A stretch of 64,000 nt of DNA from Seonamhaeicola algicola (GTDB lineage Bacteria > Bacteroidota > Bacteroidia > Flavobacteriales > Flavobacteriaceae), in the NCBI RefSeq assembly GCF_007997385.1, contig NZ_VOSC01000030.1, positions 838-64,837 on the forward strand. The letters run 5' to 3'. The notes beneath the pieces were generated by a model. That model was not told the DNA's origin. It saw only the letters and a program-made list of their open reading frames with translations, and did no database searches. A program made the translations under genes and the position numbers. Positions 28,815-38,252 of this stretch are shown in pieces. Position 1 is the first letter of the stretch. Each line of letters opens with the position of its first letter.

Positions 28815-31040
28815 TTATTTATTTACTGTTAACTTAGTACTTATTCCTTTTGAAGCACCTAAATCTATACTTCTTTGTGATGGTAAAGCTCCTCCAACAT
28901 AAATAGTATACTCTCCATTTCTTAATACTTCTTTTCCATTATTATCAAATTGATTAAAAGCCAATTTATTTAATTTAAATGTTACATTTTGGCTTTTACC
29001 TGATTCTAAAGAAATCCGTTTAAACGATTTTAAATCGAAAATTGGATCTTCAGTTCCAGCTAATGGTGAAGAAATATATAATTGAATAACCTCATCGGAA
29101 GCTAAAGCGCCAGTGTTTTTAACTTCAACAGTTACATTAAATGCATCATCAACTGTTAAATTTTTATATTCAAAAGATGTGTAAGATAACCCAAAGCCAA
29201 AAGGATATAAAGGCTCCTCAGTCATGTATTTATACGTTCTACCTTTCATATTATAATCTTCATATGGCGGTAACTGCTCAACAGACTTAGGAAACGTAAT
29301 TGGAAGTTTTCCTGAAGGTGGCACATCACCAAAAATAACATCGGCAACTGCGTTTCCGCCTTCTTCACCAGGATACCAAACAAACAAAATAGCATCTACA
29401 ATATCATGTAATTCTGGAATTGCAATTGGGCTGCCACCTGTTAAAACCAAAATTAATGGTTTATCTGTTTGGCGCTTTATTTTCTTAATATAGTCTATTT
29501 GATTTTGAGGCAACTTTAACTGCGTTCTATCACCTTTTTCACTTGATGCGATAGCTTCTCCTTCTTCACCTTCTAATAGAGCTGAAATTCCCATAACTGC
29601 TATACAGGCATCGGCTTTTCCTGCTTCACCTGTAGACCAATCTATTGGGTTTACGTTATTTCTAAAAGGTAAAACACCCGCTTTATAATTAATGCTTGTA
29701 CCCGGGCTTACTTTGCCTACAATTCCATCTAGAATGGTTTGAGTGTTGCTTGTTAACCCATAATAATTACCTAATAAAACTTCTTCATTTGAAGCATTAG
29801 GACCTACAACATATAAGGTTTTTATTTTTTTATCTAAAGGTAGTATGTTGTTTTTATTTTTTAGAAGCACTATTGATTTTTGTGCCGCTTCTCTTGCTAC
29901 TTTTCTATTAGCATCAGAGTCTACATAAGATGCATCTAAATGATCAAAAGGTCCTGAACCTACTGCATCAAAAAGTCCTAATTTAAAACGTGTACTTAAA
30001 TTTTCTTTTAAACGCTTATCAATTAACTCTTCTGTAATTAAACCTTGTTTTAAAGCACTTTTTAAAACACTATAAACATTACCACAGTTTACACTTGTGC
30101 CTGCTTTTAAAGCCATTGCTGCAGATTCTTCGGGTGTATTGGTAACTTTATGAAAGCGATGAAAATCACTAATAGCACCACAGTCTGATACTATGTAACC
30201 ATCAAACCCCCAATTGTCTTTCAATATTTCTTGTAATAAATAAGGGCTTCCACAGCATGGAACTCCTTGGGTTCTGTTGTAAGCGCCCATAACACCTTCT
30301 ACATTTGCTTCTTTAACTAAAGCCTTAAATGCTGGCAAGTAGGTTTCATATAAATCTTTTTGAGATACTACCGCATCAAACTCATGCCTTAACTCTTCAG
30401 GACCACTATGTACAGCATAATGCTTAGCGCAAGCGGCGGCTTTAATGTAATTGGGATCATTGCCTTGTAAACCTTTTACAAAAGACACACCTATTCTACT
30501 TGTTAAATAAGGATCTTCTCCGTAGGTTTCTTGTCCACGCCCCCAACGTGCGTCTCTAAAAATGTTTACGTTAGGACTCCAAAACGTTAAACCAGCATAA
30601 CGGCTACGGTTATCTATTTTTATGGCCTCGTTATATTTAGCTCTGGCTTCATCTGAAATTACTGTACCAACACGTTTAATTAAATCTTCATCAAAAGTGG
30701 CTCCTAAACCTATTGCTTGTGGAAATACAGTTGCTCTACCATTTCTAGCTACTCCGTGTAAGGCTTCATTCCACCAGTTGTATTCAGGAATATCTAACCT
30801 TTCAATAGCGGGACAAACATCTAGCATTTGTGAGCACTTTTCTTCAAGTGTCATGTCGTTAACCAAAGCATCAACACGCTCATTTATTGACAAGGCTGTG
30901 TTTTGCCAAGGAAATTTATGAGTTAATTTTTCTTGTTTTGAAGTTGTTTTAGTTTCATTATTGTTTTTATTACATGCTATAATAAACAACAAAACAAATG
31001 CTGTTAATACAGCATTTGTTATTTTAAAAAAGATATTCAT
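28815..31040 (-). CDS. Glycoside hydrolase family 3, beta-xylosidase/beta-glucosidase type
   Basis: 741-residue lipoprotein (lipobox FIIACNKN). N-terminal TIM barrel with EALHGVARNG, the nucleophile in YIVSDCGAIS (Asp286), then the alpha/beta sandwich beginning AAQKSIVLLKNKNNILPL, and a C-terminal fibronectin-like domain (PLYPFGFGLSYTSFEY). The SDCGAI nucleophile sequence is common in xylosidase-like GH3, which suggests release of terminal xylose or glucose. It lies between the downstream GH43 gene (105 nt) and the upstream sulfatase gene (13 nt) in one unit. Confidence 0.93.
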   Translation of the reverse strand: MNIFFKITNAVLTAFVLLFIIACNKNNNETKTTSKQEKLTHKFPWQNTALSINERVDALVNDMTLEEKCSQMLDVCPAIERLDIPEYNWWNEALHGVARNGRATVFPQAIGLGATFDEDLIKRVGTVISDEARAKYNEAIKIDNRSRYAGLTFWSPNVNIFRDARWGRGQETYGEDPYLTSRIGVSFVKGLQGNDPNYIKAAACAKHYAVHSGPEELRHEFDAVVSQKDLYETYLPAFKALVKEANVEGVMGAYNRTQGVPCCGSPYLLQEILKDNWGFDGYIVSDCGAISDFHRFHKVTNTPEESAAMALKAGTSVNCGNVYSVLKSALKQGLITEELIDKRLKENLSTRFKLGLFDAVGSGPFDHLDASYVDSDANRKVAREAAQKSIVLLKNKNNILPLDKKIKTLYVVGPNASNEEVLLGNYYGLTSNTQTILDGIVGKVSPGTSINYKAGVLPFRNNVNPIDWSTGEAGKADACIAVMGISALLEGEEGEAIASSEKGDRTQLKLPQNQIDYIKKIKRQTDKPLILVLTGGSPIAIPELHDIVDAILFVWYPGEEGGNAVADVIFGDVPPSGKLPITFPKSVEQLPPYEDYNMKGRTYKYMTEEPLYPFGFGLSYTSFEYKNLTVDDAFNVTVEVKNTGALASDEVIQLYISSPLAGTEDPIFDLKSFKRISLESGKSQNVTFKLNKLAFNQFDNNGKEVLRNGEYTIYVGGALPSQRSIDLGASKGISTKLTVNK

Positions 31041-31053
31041 AAAAATTTATGTA

Positions 31054-32715
31054 TTAATTATTCCAGTTATCTTCAATTACTTTTTGAATATGCGGAAACT
31101 TATCACCATCTTCTTCATTTAATGCTTTACGTTTTTCAGCTAATTGTTCTTTTAAATCTGCTATAATATCTTTGTAGGCAGGATCATTATATAGGTTATT
31201 CATTTCTTTAGGGTCATTTTCTAAATCATAAAACTCCCAAGCTGCGGGTGTATGAAAAGTGAATCTATTACCCCAACTTTTTTTATTCCATTCTGCTTCA
31301 GGGTTATCAGTATCTACCCAATATTTTCCATAGAAAAATATAAGTTTATATTTTTTTGTTCTAATACCAAAATGTGCTGGATTTGCATGTGCATGTGCCA
31401 TATGCATCCAATATCTGTAGTATGATGATTGTTGCCAATTTTCGGGTTCTTCGCCTGTTTCTAAAATAGGTTTAAAACTATTACCTTGCATGTATTCTGG
31501 TGTTTTACCTCCGGCCATTTCAATTAGTGTTGGGGCAAAATCACTATTATTTATAATTGCATTAGTTCTAGAGCCTGCTTTTATAGATTTAGGGTAACGT
31601 ACAAAAAATGGCATTCTTAAAGACTCTTCGTACATCCAACGTTTATCAATATAATCATGTTCACCTAACATAAAACCTTGGTCTCCGGTATAAACTATTA
31701 TTGTATTATCATATAGACCTTCATCTTTTAAAAACTGCACTAAACGTGCCATATTATCATCAACTCCTTTTACACAACGTAAATACCTTTTTAAGTATTC
31801 TTGGTATGTTTCATGTGTGTAATCTCTATCACTCATGCCTTCTTTAATACGTTTTGAAGGATCAAAATCTGGGTTAGAAACTTTAGTGTATTGTCCGCTC
31901 CAAAGGCGCATTCCCATATGCCTAATTGTATTTCTTTTTGATACTGAAGAACCAATATCATGAATTAAGGCATCATTTTCGCCTCTAGTTGCTATTGAGC
32001 CATTATTTCCGTTTTTGTATAAACTTGCAGGTTCTGGTATATAAGTTTCTTCTAAATAATCTTTATAGCGTGGAGCAAACTCAAAATCGTCATGAGGTGC
32101 TTTAAAATGATGCATTAAAAAGAAAGGTTTGTTTTTGTCTCGTTTGTTTTTTATCCAATCTAAAGAAATATCAGTAATCATATCACTAGAGTGGCCCTTA
32201 GTTTGTATGGTATTTTGTGGCCAAGGTTTATTGCCTTTAACAATAAATGATGGGTCATGGTATTTACCTTGCCCTGGTAAAACTGTATAATGATCAAAAG
32301 CTGCTGGTTCACGCTCTAAATGCCACTTACCTATAATAGCTGTTTCATAACCAAGTTTTTTCATTTCTTGTGGCAAATATTGCTTTTCAGGTTCTATATG
32401 CCCTTCTAAATCTAATACACCGTTTGTTTGGCTGTATTGTCCTGTAATAATTGTGGCTCTACTTGGCGTACATATAGAATTTGTAACAAAACAATTATCA
32501 AAAATCATCCCTTCTTTAGCAATTTTATCTAAGGTTGGTGTTGGGTTTAAACTTGCTAACCTGCTACCATAAATACCAAAAGCTTGTGTGGTATGATCAT
32601 CAGACATTACAAAAATAATGTTTGGCTTTTGAGGTTTTGACTCTGGAATTTGCTTATTATTACAGCTGAAAGTTAATGCTATTAATAAAACAATTGCTAT
32701 CGACTTTTTTAACAT
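31054..32715 (-). CDS. Sulfatase, S1 family (CTPSR active site)
   Basis: 553-residue lipoprotein (lipobox LTFSCNN, Cys18). MSDDHT (Asp39, Asp40), formylglycine motif CTPSR (Cys82), GKWHLE and TGDQGFMLGEHD are present. Length, the HHFKAPHDDF segment and the WMYEESLRMPFFVRYP stretch resemble the iduronate/N-acetylglucosamine sulfatase-like branch of S1. It is the first gene of the minus-strand unit sulfatase-GH3-GH43-sulfatase. Confidence 0.93.
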   Translation of the reverse strand: MLKKSIAIVLLIALTFSCNNKQIPESKPQKPNIIFVMSDDHTTQAFGIYGSRLASLNPTPTLDKIAKEGMIFDNCFVTNSICTPSRATIITGQYSQTNGVLDLEGHIEPEKQYLPQEMKKLGYETAIIGKWHLEREPAAFDHYTVLPGQGKYHDPSFIVKGNKPWPQNTIQTKGHSSDMITDISLDWIKNKRDKNKPFFLMHHFKAPHDDFEFAPRYKDYLEETYIPEPASLYKNGNNGSIATRGENDALIHDIGSSVSKRNTIRHMGMRLWSGQYTKVSNPDFDPSKRIKEGMSDRDYTHETYQEYLKRYLRCVKGVDDNMARLVQFLKDEGLYDNTIIVYTGDQGFMLGEHDYIDKRWMYEESLRMPFFVRYPKSIKAGSRTNAIINNSDFAPTLIEMAGGKTPEYMQGNSFKPILETGEEPENWQQSSYYRYWMHMAHAHANPAHFGIRTKKYKLIFFYGKYWVDTDNPEAEWNKKSWGNRFTFHTPAAWEFYDLENDPKEMNNLYNDPAYKDIIADLKEQLAEKRKALNEEDGDKFPHIQKVIEDNWNN

Positions 32716-33016
32716 AATTATGAAACTTTATTTACAGACTATAAAATTGAATTTCTTTTATTACAAATTGTATCACATATGTTTTAAATAATACCATTTA
32801 TCATTCAAATAATAGTAATTATTGAGCATAATATTTGCGCCAGCAAAAACACACATCATATAAAAAACTATAAAACAACCACTTAACCACAAAATACCCC
32901 GCAATTAAGTCTTTTATAAATTTGCATTGAAAATTTAAAAATACTTAATTGAAATCATAATTATACAATCGATTGTATTTATTTTATATATTCGCATTAA
33001 CTAAACTAAATTTCAT
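32716..33016. promoter_or_regulatory. Divergent intergenic region with a 16-bp perfect palindrome
   Basis: The 301-bp gap separates the sulfatase unit (-) from the GH105 gene (+). A perfect palindrome, ATACAATCGATTGTAT, sits at 32963-32978, covering the -33 position of a promoter whose -7 element is TATATTCG at 32987-32994. It is a good operator candidate. The leader that follows contains AACTAAACTAAA, shared with the RhaT promoter region. The rest (32716-32960) is AT-rich without recognisable signals. Confidence 0.5.
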
Positions 33017-34123
33017 ATGAACATCATTAAAAAAAGTTACTTAATCTTTTTTATTTTGTGCTACTCTGTAAACGCGCAAAACATAAAAGCATCATCAGTA
33101 AAAAAAGAAATGAAACGTGTTGCTAATTGGCAAATTGATCATTTTAGAGATACTTATAGCGGAAGAAAAAAACCGCACCATATTGCAGATTGGACCAACG
33201 GCGCATTGTATGTTGGCATGGTAAAATATGCTGAAATAGCTAAAAATAAAAAATACTGGAAATGGTTAAAAAATATTGGTGAACAACAAAATTGGAAACT
33301 TCATTGGCGTAAATATCATGCTGATGATCATGTTGTAGGACAAATGTATGTTGAACTGTATAGAAAGTATGGAGACAAGGAAATGATTGCCGAAACAATT
33401 AAAGGCATGAATTACATTATTGATAACCCTAGCAAAGAACCTATTACTCTTGATAATTACAAACATTTGGAACGTTGGACGTGGTGCGACGCCTTATTTA
33501 TGGCACCACCATTATTAGCTAAACTTGCAAATGAAACAAATGATAGTAAATACACAACGTTTATGATGCGTGAGTATGAAGCCACAAAACAGCATTTGTT
33601 TGATTTTGAAGAGAACTTATTTTACCGTGACAATAGCTATATTGGAAAACTGGCACATGGTAATAAAATATTTTGGTCTAGAGGTAACGGATGGGTTTTT
33701 GGAGGATTAACTTTAATTATGGATGAATACGAAAAGGACTCTGAAGCATATGAATACTTCAAAGATATTTATTTAAAAATGGCTAAAAAGTTAATTGATA
33801 TTCAAACACCTCAGGGGCATTGGGCAATGAGTTTATTAAGTCAAGATGTATACCCAACGCCTGAAACCAGTGGTACATCATTTTTTACATTTGGTTTAGC
33901 TTGGGGTATTAACAATGGTTTACTTGATAAATCTACTTATTTACCACATATTGAAAAAGCTTGGAGTAGCCTTTGCAGCCACATAACTAAAGATGGTATG
34001 CTTGGTTATGTTCAACCAATTGGTGCTGCACCTGGTAATGCGTGGGCAGACAAAACTGAGGTTTATGGCGCAGGGGCCTTTTTGGCTGCAGGTGCTGAAA
34101 TTTATAAAATGCTAAAAAAATAA
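33017..34123 (+). CDS. Glycoside hydrolase family 105 (unsaturated glucuronyl/galacturonyl hydrolase)
   Basis: 368 residues with a signal peptide (FFILCYSVNAQ). The (alpha/alpha)6 barrel signature is visible: ADWTNGALYVGM, HADDHVVGQMY, WTWCDALFMAPP (catalytic Asp158), SRGNGWVFGGL, ETSGTSFFTFGLAWG, YGAGAFLAAGAEIY. GH105 enzymes remove the 4,5-unsaturated uronic acid left at the end of oligosaccharides by polysaccharide lyases, so the target glycan contains uronic acid (ulvan or rhamnogalacturonan type). It is a single gene between the palindrome upstream and a strong terminator. Confidence 0.92.
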   Translation: MNIIKKSYLIFFILCYSVNAQNIKASSVKKEMKRVANWQIDHFRDTYSGRKKPHHIADWTNGALYVGMVKYAEIAKNKKYWKWLKNIGEQQNWKLHWRKYHADDHVVGQMYVELYRKYGDKEMIAETIKGMNYIIDNPSKEPITLDNYKHLERWTWCDALFMAPPLLAKLANETNDSKYTTFMMREYEATKQHLFDFEENLFYRDNSYIGKLAHGNKIFWSRGNGWVFGGLTLIMDEYEKDSEAYEYFKDIYLKMAKKLIDIQTPQGHWAMSLLSQDVYPTPETSGTSFFTFGLAWGINNGLLDKSTYLPHIEKAWSSLCSHITKDGMLGYVQPIGAAPGNAWADKTEVYGAGAFLAAGAEIYKMLKK

Positions 34124-34132
34124 TACATCTTT

Positions 34133-34178
34133 AAAACAAAGCTTGTTCCAACAAAAAATATGAAACAAGCTTTGTTTT
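34133..34178. terminator. Bidirectional terminator between GH105 and GH16
   Basis: Perfect 15-bp stem (34133-34147 with 34164-34178) with A-rich left and T-rich right arms, directly between the two convergent genes. Confidence 0.93.
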
Positions 34179-34182
34179 TATG

Positions 34183-35046
34183 TTATTTTTTTAATTCCCA
34201 TGCTCTAAAATACTTTACATGGTATTCACCATTTAATCTATTATCATCAGGTAATGCGCCAAACCACTTGTTAGATTCGCAATTAAAATTCACCTCTAAT
34301 GGCTGATGCCAATGTGTGTTTTTAGCCTCTCTAAACAATACACCATCAATATAAAATCTAATAAAATCTGGTGTCCATTCTAAACCCCAAACATGATAAT
34401 CTGCCTGCAATTCTAACGGAAAGTAATACTTCTTTGTTCTTGAAAAATGTTTTTTAACATCGCCTTTATCTTTTGGTGCTCTAAAAACATGAATATTTGA
34501 GTTTAAATCATGCCTATTATAATGTAGCCCGGGCGCATTCTCACAAATATCAATTTCTGTCCACCAATCTTTACTTACATTTGTCATCCAAAAACCTGAA
34601 ACCCAAGGCGCATCCATAAGCTTAACTTCAGCTTCAAAATAACCGTACAAAAACTTATTTTTACTTTTAATAAAACCAGTTGAATGGGTGTAACCTTCAG
34701 GCAATTGCTCATTACCGTGCTTATTTACTCTAATTACTAACTCATCATTTTCTAAACTTACGTTTGAACCATGAAAATATGTTGGCTTTCTCCCTTTCCA
34801 TCCCGGATTGTTAGGGTACCACCGTTCTGTATTCAAAGTTTTTGTGTTAAACTCATCAGATAATGCTTTTAAAAGTTTCCAATTTTTTGAGTTATTTTGA
34901 TCGGACAAAGGAAACTTATTATTTTTTCGTTTTGGAGCATTTTCCAAACTAACAGAATCTATGTATTTTTTTGGTGGAATTGTTAAATCTTGTGAATTTG
35001 TATTTTGAAATGCCATAAGCATTAGTAAAGCGCATAAATATTTCAT
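34183..35046 (-). CDS. Glycoside hydrolase family 16, agarase/porphyranase/carrageenase-like
   Basis: 287 residues, secreted (signal peptide ending NTNSQ). Beta-sandwich with the catalytic beta-bulge motif E-I-D-I-C-E (Glu164, Asp166, Glu169), the ExDxxE form used by agarases, porphyranases and kappa-carrageenases. Supporting segments are SDEFNTKTLNTERW near the start, GYFEAEVKLMDAPWVSGFWM before the motif and WGLEWTPDFIRFYIDGVL after it. The exact galactan cannot be told. It is isolated by terminators on one side and the IclR gene on the other. Confidence 0.9.
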   Translation of the reverse strand: MKYLCALLMLMAFQNTNSQDLTIPPKKYIDSVSLENAPKRKNNKFPLSDQNNSKNWKLLKALSDEFNTKTLNTERWYPNNPGWKGRKPTYFHGSNVSLENDELVIRVNKHGNEQLPEGYTHSTGFIKSKNKFLYGYFEAEVKLMDAPWVSGFWMTNVSKDWWTEIDICENAPGLHYNRHDLNSNIHVFRAPKDKGDVKKHFSRTKKYYFPLELQADYHVWGLEWTPDFIRFYIDGVLFREAKNTHWHQPLEVNFNCESNKWFGALPDDNRLNGEYHVKYFRAWELKK

Positions 35047-35141
35047 AATATTATTTTTTTATATTACAAAATTAAATGCAATGGTAAGCTCTTAATAAAA
35101 CGAATGGTTAAAAGCGTTGTACTTATGAGTTTTTTTTAACG

Positions 35142-35909
35142 TTAAACTCCTATTAACTTATTAATATCTTCTTGTGTTTGTTTTAAATTTTCTATAATAG
35201 TTTCCATGTTCAACTCTTCATGTAATGTTGAAGTAAATACTGAAACTGCTAAAACTGCCGGTACTTCAGAGTTTTTACCAATAGGTATTGCAATATCTGT
35301 TATTCCGCTTGTTAACTGGCTATCGGCTGTTCTGTAACCCCTTTCTTTTATAGCTTCTACTTCTTCAAGAAATGTTTGTTTTTTTTCTTTTTCCCAGGTT
35401 TTGTAAAAAACATCTCTTGATAAAATACTTGTGCGTTCTTTTTTATTTAACATTGAAAGAAGCGTCATGCCTGAAGTTGTTTTTGTTAACGGAAAATGTG
35501 TACCTACCTCAATAGATAATGATACCGCACTTGGGCTTCGCATTTGTGATATTACTAATAATTGATCATTATTCATAATACTTAAATGACAAGATTGCCT
35601 TGTATTTTCACTTAACATTTGCATAGGATAATGTGCTACACGTTTAAGCTCGTCAAATGGTGTATGTGAATGTGATAAACTATACATTTTTAATGACAAC
35701 CTGTATTTACCTGCATTATGCCCTCTTACAATATATCCGCGCTGCTCTAAACACACCAACATTCTATAAATTTCACTTGGTGTTCTATTAATGCCTTGGG
35801 CTATCTCTGCTTGCGTTAAAGGCACACGCTCTTTTGATAAGTATTCTAAAATATCTAAACCCTTATCTAAAGCTGGTGCATTATATTTTACAGTATTTGT
35901 ATCTGCCAT
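35142..35909 (-). CDS. IclR-family transcriptional regulator
   Basis: 255 residues. N-terminal winged helix (about 10-70: ALDKGLDILEYLSKERVPLTQAEIAQGI...EIYRMLVCLEQRGYI) and C-terminal IclR effector domain (about 85-250: SCHLSIMNNDQLLVI, SVEVGTHFPL-like and GYRTADSQLTSGITDIAIPI). Such proteins bind small acids or sugar-derived metabolites. It is divergent from the RhaT operon across 99 bp, so it most likely controls that operon and itself. Confidence 0.93.
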   Translation of the reverse strand: MADTNTVKYNAPALDKGLDILEYLSKERVPLTQAEIAQGINRTPSEIYRMLVCLEQRGYIVRGHNAGKYRLSLKMYSLSHSHTPFDELKRVAHYPMQMLSENTRQSCHLSIMNNDQLLVISQMRSPSAVSLSIEVGTHFPLTKTTSGMTLLSMLNKKERTSILSRDVFYKTWEKEKKQTFLEEVEAIKERGYRTADSQLTSGITDIAIPIGKNSEVPAVLAVSVFTSTLHEELNMETIIENLKQTQEDINKLIGV

Positions 35910-35952
35910 ATTAAAAAAGTATTACACAATATTAATAAAACTATTCTAATTA

Positions 35953-35984
35953 TTTGCTTATTTCATATATAAAATATAATTTCG
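35953..35984 (+). promoter_or_regulatory. Promoter of the RhaT/SBP/CoA-transferase operon
   Basis: TTTG at 35953-35956 and TAATTTCG at 35977-35984 with a 20-nt spacer fit the Bacteroidota promoter. The leader continues with a doubled AAACTAAA (35990-36002) before the start at 36009. It lies in the 99-bp gap facing the IclR gene. Confidence 0.65.
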
Positions 35985-36008
35985 TATTTAAACTAAACTA
36001 AAAAAAAT

Positions 36009-37079
36009 ATGGCTAATCCAATTCTAGGAACACTTATTCATGCCGTTGGTGGTATTGCTGCTTCAACATGTTATGTTCCTTTTCAAAAAGTAAAAAAATG
36101 GTCTTGGGATTCGTACTGGATTGTTCAAGCATCATTTGCATGGTTCATTTTTCCTTTTTTAATAGGTTTTTTAACCGTACCTAATTTAATGGATGTTTTT
36201 AAAGAAGCTACCAATGAAGTATTAATAAATGCTACACTATTAGGATCTGTATATGGTTTTGGTGGTATGTGCTTCGGTTTTGCAATTAGGCATATTGGGT
36301 ATTCACTTACTTACACAATATCTATTGGTATTTCAGCCATACTGGGCACTATAGTGCCACTAATTATGCATGGTACATTGGTTGAAAAATTTAATGCCCC
36401 AGGTGGTTACATCATTTTTTTAGGTATGTTTTTAGCGCTTATTGGAATTATTATTTCTGGTATTGCTGGTTACAGAAAAGAAAAAGATTTAAAAAATAAT
36501 AACGTAAATAACGCAGAGCCTCTAACTTTCAATATGAAAAAAGGCTTAATACTTACATTAATAGCAGGTGTACTTTCTGCTGTTTTTGGTATTTCATTAG
36601 AGGTAGGCGCACCTGTTGCTGAAATAGCAAATAAGTACGGGGCAGGTAATTTTGAAGGCAATGCAAACTTAATACTTTCAACAGGAGGCGCATTTATTAC
36701 AAACTTTATTTGGTTTACCATTGTTGGCTTAAAAAACAACACACTAAAAGAAGTTATTAGTGTTAAAAATATTGGTAAAAAAAATTATACCTTAAACTTA
36801 GGCATGTCTATTTTAAGTGGTGCATTGTGGTACGGACAATTCTTTTTTTACGGTATTGGCCACGTACAAATGGGCAACTTCAAATTTGCTAGTTGGGTAC
36901 TACACATGTCTATGCTTATTTTCTTTAGCTACATAGTTGGTATTGTTTTAAAAGAATGGAAACAAGTTACTAAACGCACATATTTTACATTGGTTTTTGC
37001 TTTAATTATCTTGGTTATATCTTTTATAGTTATAGCCTACGGAAGTAAACTAGGAACCGATTTAACTACTGGTCATTAA
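36009..37079 (+). CDS. L-rhamnose-proton symporter (RhaT) family permease
   Basis: 356-residue inner-membrane protein with about ten hydrophobic segments. The start PILGTLIHAVGGIAASTCYVPF, the conserved FGGMCFGFAIRHIGYSLTYTISIG and GALWYGQFFFYGIGH segments identify the RhaT family, which imports L-rhamnose in enterobacteria. Here it may carry rhamnose or another deoxy- or acidic sugar released by the neighbouring hydrolases. First gene of a tight operon (next gene 14 nt later) divergent from an IclR regulator. Confidence 0.88.
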   Translation: MANPILGTLIHAVGGIAASTCYVPFQKVKKWSWDSYWIVQASFAWFIFPFLIGFLTVPNLMDVFKEATNEVLINATLLGSVYGFGGMCFGFAIRHIGYSLTYTISIGISAILGTIVPLIMHGTLVEKFNAPGGYIIFLGMFLALIGIIISGIAGYRKEKDLKNNNVNNAEPLTFNMKKGLILTLIAGVLSAVFGISLEVGAPVAEIANKYGAGNFEGNANLILSTGGAFITNFIWFTIVGLKNNTLKEVISVKNIGKKNYTLNLGMSILSGALWYGQFFFYGIGHVQMGNFKFASWVLHMSMLIFFSYIVGIVLKEWKQVTKRTYFTLVFALIILVISFIVIAYGSKLGTDLTTGH

Positions 37080-37093
37080 ATACACACATATAA

Positions 37094-38245
37094 ATGAGTA
37101 CACACCCTATACATTTAAAAGGCATTACATGGAATCATAGTCGCGGATTCACCTCGGTTGTTGCCACTGCACAACGCTTTTGCGAATTAAACCCTAACAT
37201 AACAATAACTTGGGAAAAACGTTCGTTACAAGCATTTGCCGATGAACCAATTGACGAACTAGCAAAACGATATGATTTGTTAATTATAGATCATCCATGG
37301 GCTGGTTTTGCAGGTAAAAACAATGTTATACTTCCTTTAGACGAATATCTTCCAAAGGAATTTATGAAAGATTTAGAGGAAAACACCGTTGGGCACTCAC
37401 ACAAAAGCTACGCCTCTAATGGCCACCAATGGGCTTTAGCCATTGATGCTGCAACACCTGTAGCTTCTAGCAGACCCGATATGTTTGCTGAAAAAGGTTT
37501 AAAACTACCTAAAACCTATAATGATTTGTTAGAACTTGCTAAAAAAGGCTTGGTTATTATGCCCGGTATTCCACAAGATACTTTAATGAATTTTTATATG
37601 ATGTGTTGCAATTTAGGTGAAAATGTTTGCACCTCAAAAGAGCATGTTGTAACCGAAAATATTGGTATTCAAGCTTTAGAAATGCTACGAGAATTAGCTG
37701 TTGAAATGGATTCTGAAATTTTTAACTGGAACCCCATTCAAATATATGAAGCTATGACGCAAACCGATAAATACGCTTATTGTCCGTGGGCTTATGGCTA
37801 TACAAATTATAGCAGAAATGGATATGCACGTAAACCACTCCATTTTCATGATATGATAGAAATTAATGGTAGTGGTGCTATTTCAACTTTAGGAGGCACT
37901 GGTTTAGCGGTATCTGCCCAAACAAAACATACCAATACTGTTATGAAATATGTTGAATACACAGCTTCTGAAGCTTGCCAAAAAACTATTTTCTTTGATA
38001 ATGGTGGCCAACCAGGGCATAGAAAAGCCTGGACTGATGCCCACACCAATAATGTTACAGCAAACTTTTTTAAAAATACACTACCAGCACTAGACCGTGC
38101 ATTTTTAAGACCTCGGTACAATGGCCACATGTATTTTCAAGATAGAGCCGGTGCACCAATTAGAGATTATATGATGCATGGTGGCAATGAAAAAAAACTA
38201 CTTAAAGGCTTGAATGACTTGTATAAAAAATCACTAGAAATTTAA
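37094..38245 (+). CDS. Solute-binding-protein-fold protein without signal peptide (first)
   Basis: 383 residues of family 1 extracellular solute-binding type (type II periplasmic-binding fold): [92 protein letters not shown]. There is no signal peptide: the binding domain starts at residue 7, and an in-frame TAA stands directly before the ATG. No ABC permease or ATPase gene is nearby. The protein should therefore be cytoplasmic, which is abnormal for this family. Role unknown; it may bind or act on the product handled by the CoA-transferases that follow 7 nt later. Confidence 0.8.
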   Translation: MSTHPIHLKGITWNHSRGFTSVVATAQRFCELNPNITITWEKRSLQAFADEPIDELAKRYDLLIIDHPWAGFAGKNNVILPLDEYLPKEFMKDLEENTVGHSHKSYASNGHQWALAIDAATPVASSRPDMFAEKGLKLPKTYNDLLELAKKGLVIMPGIPQDTLMNFYMMCCNLGENVCTSKEHVVTENIGIQALEMLRELAVEMDSEIFNWNPIQIYEAMTQTDKYAYCPWAYGYTNYSRNGYARKPLHFHDMIEINGSGAISTLGGTGLAVSAQTKHTNTVMKYVEYTASEACQKTIFFDNGGQPGHRKAWTDAHTNNVTANFFKNTLPALDRAFLRPRYNGHMYFQDRAGAPIRDYMMHGGNEKKLLKGLNDLYKKSLEI

Positions 38246-38252
38246 TTGTATT

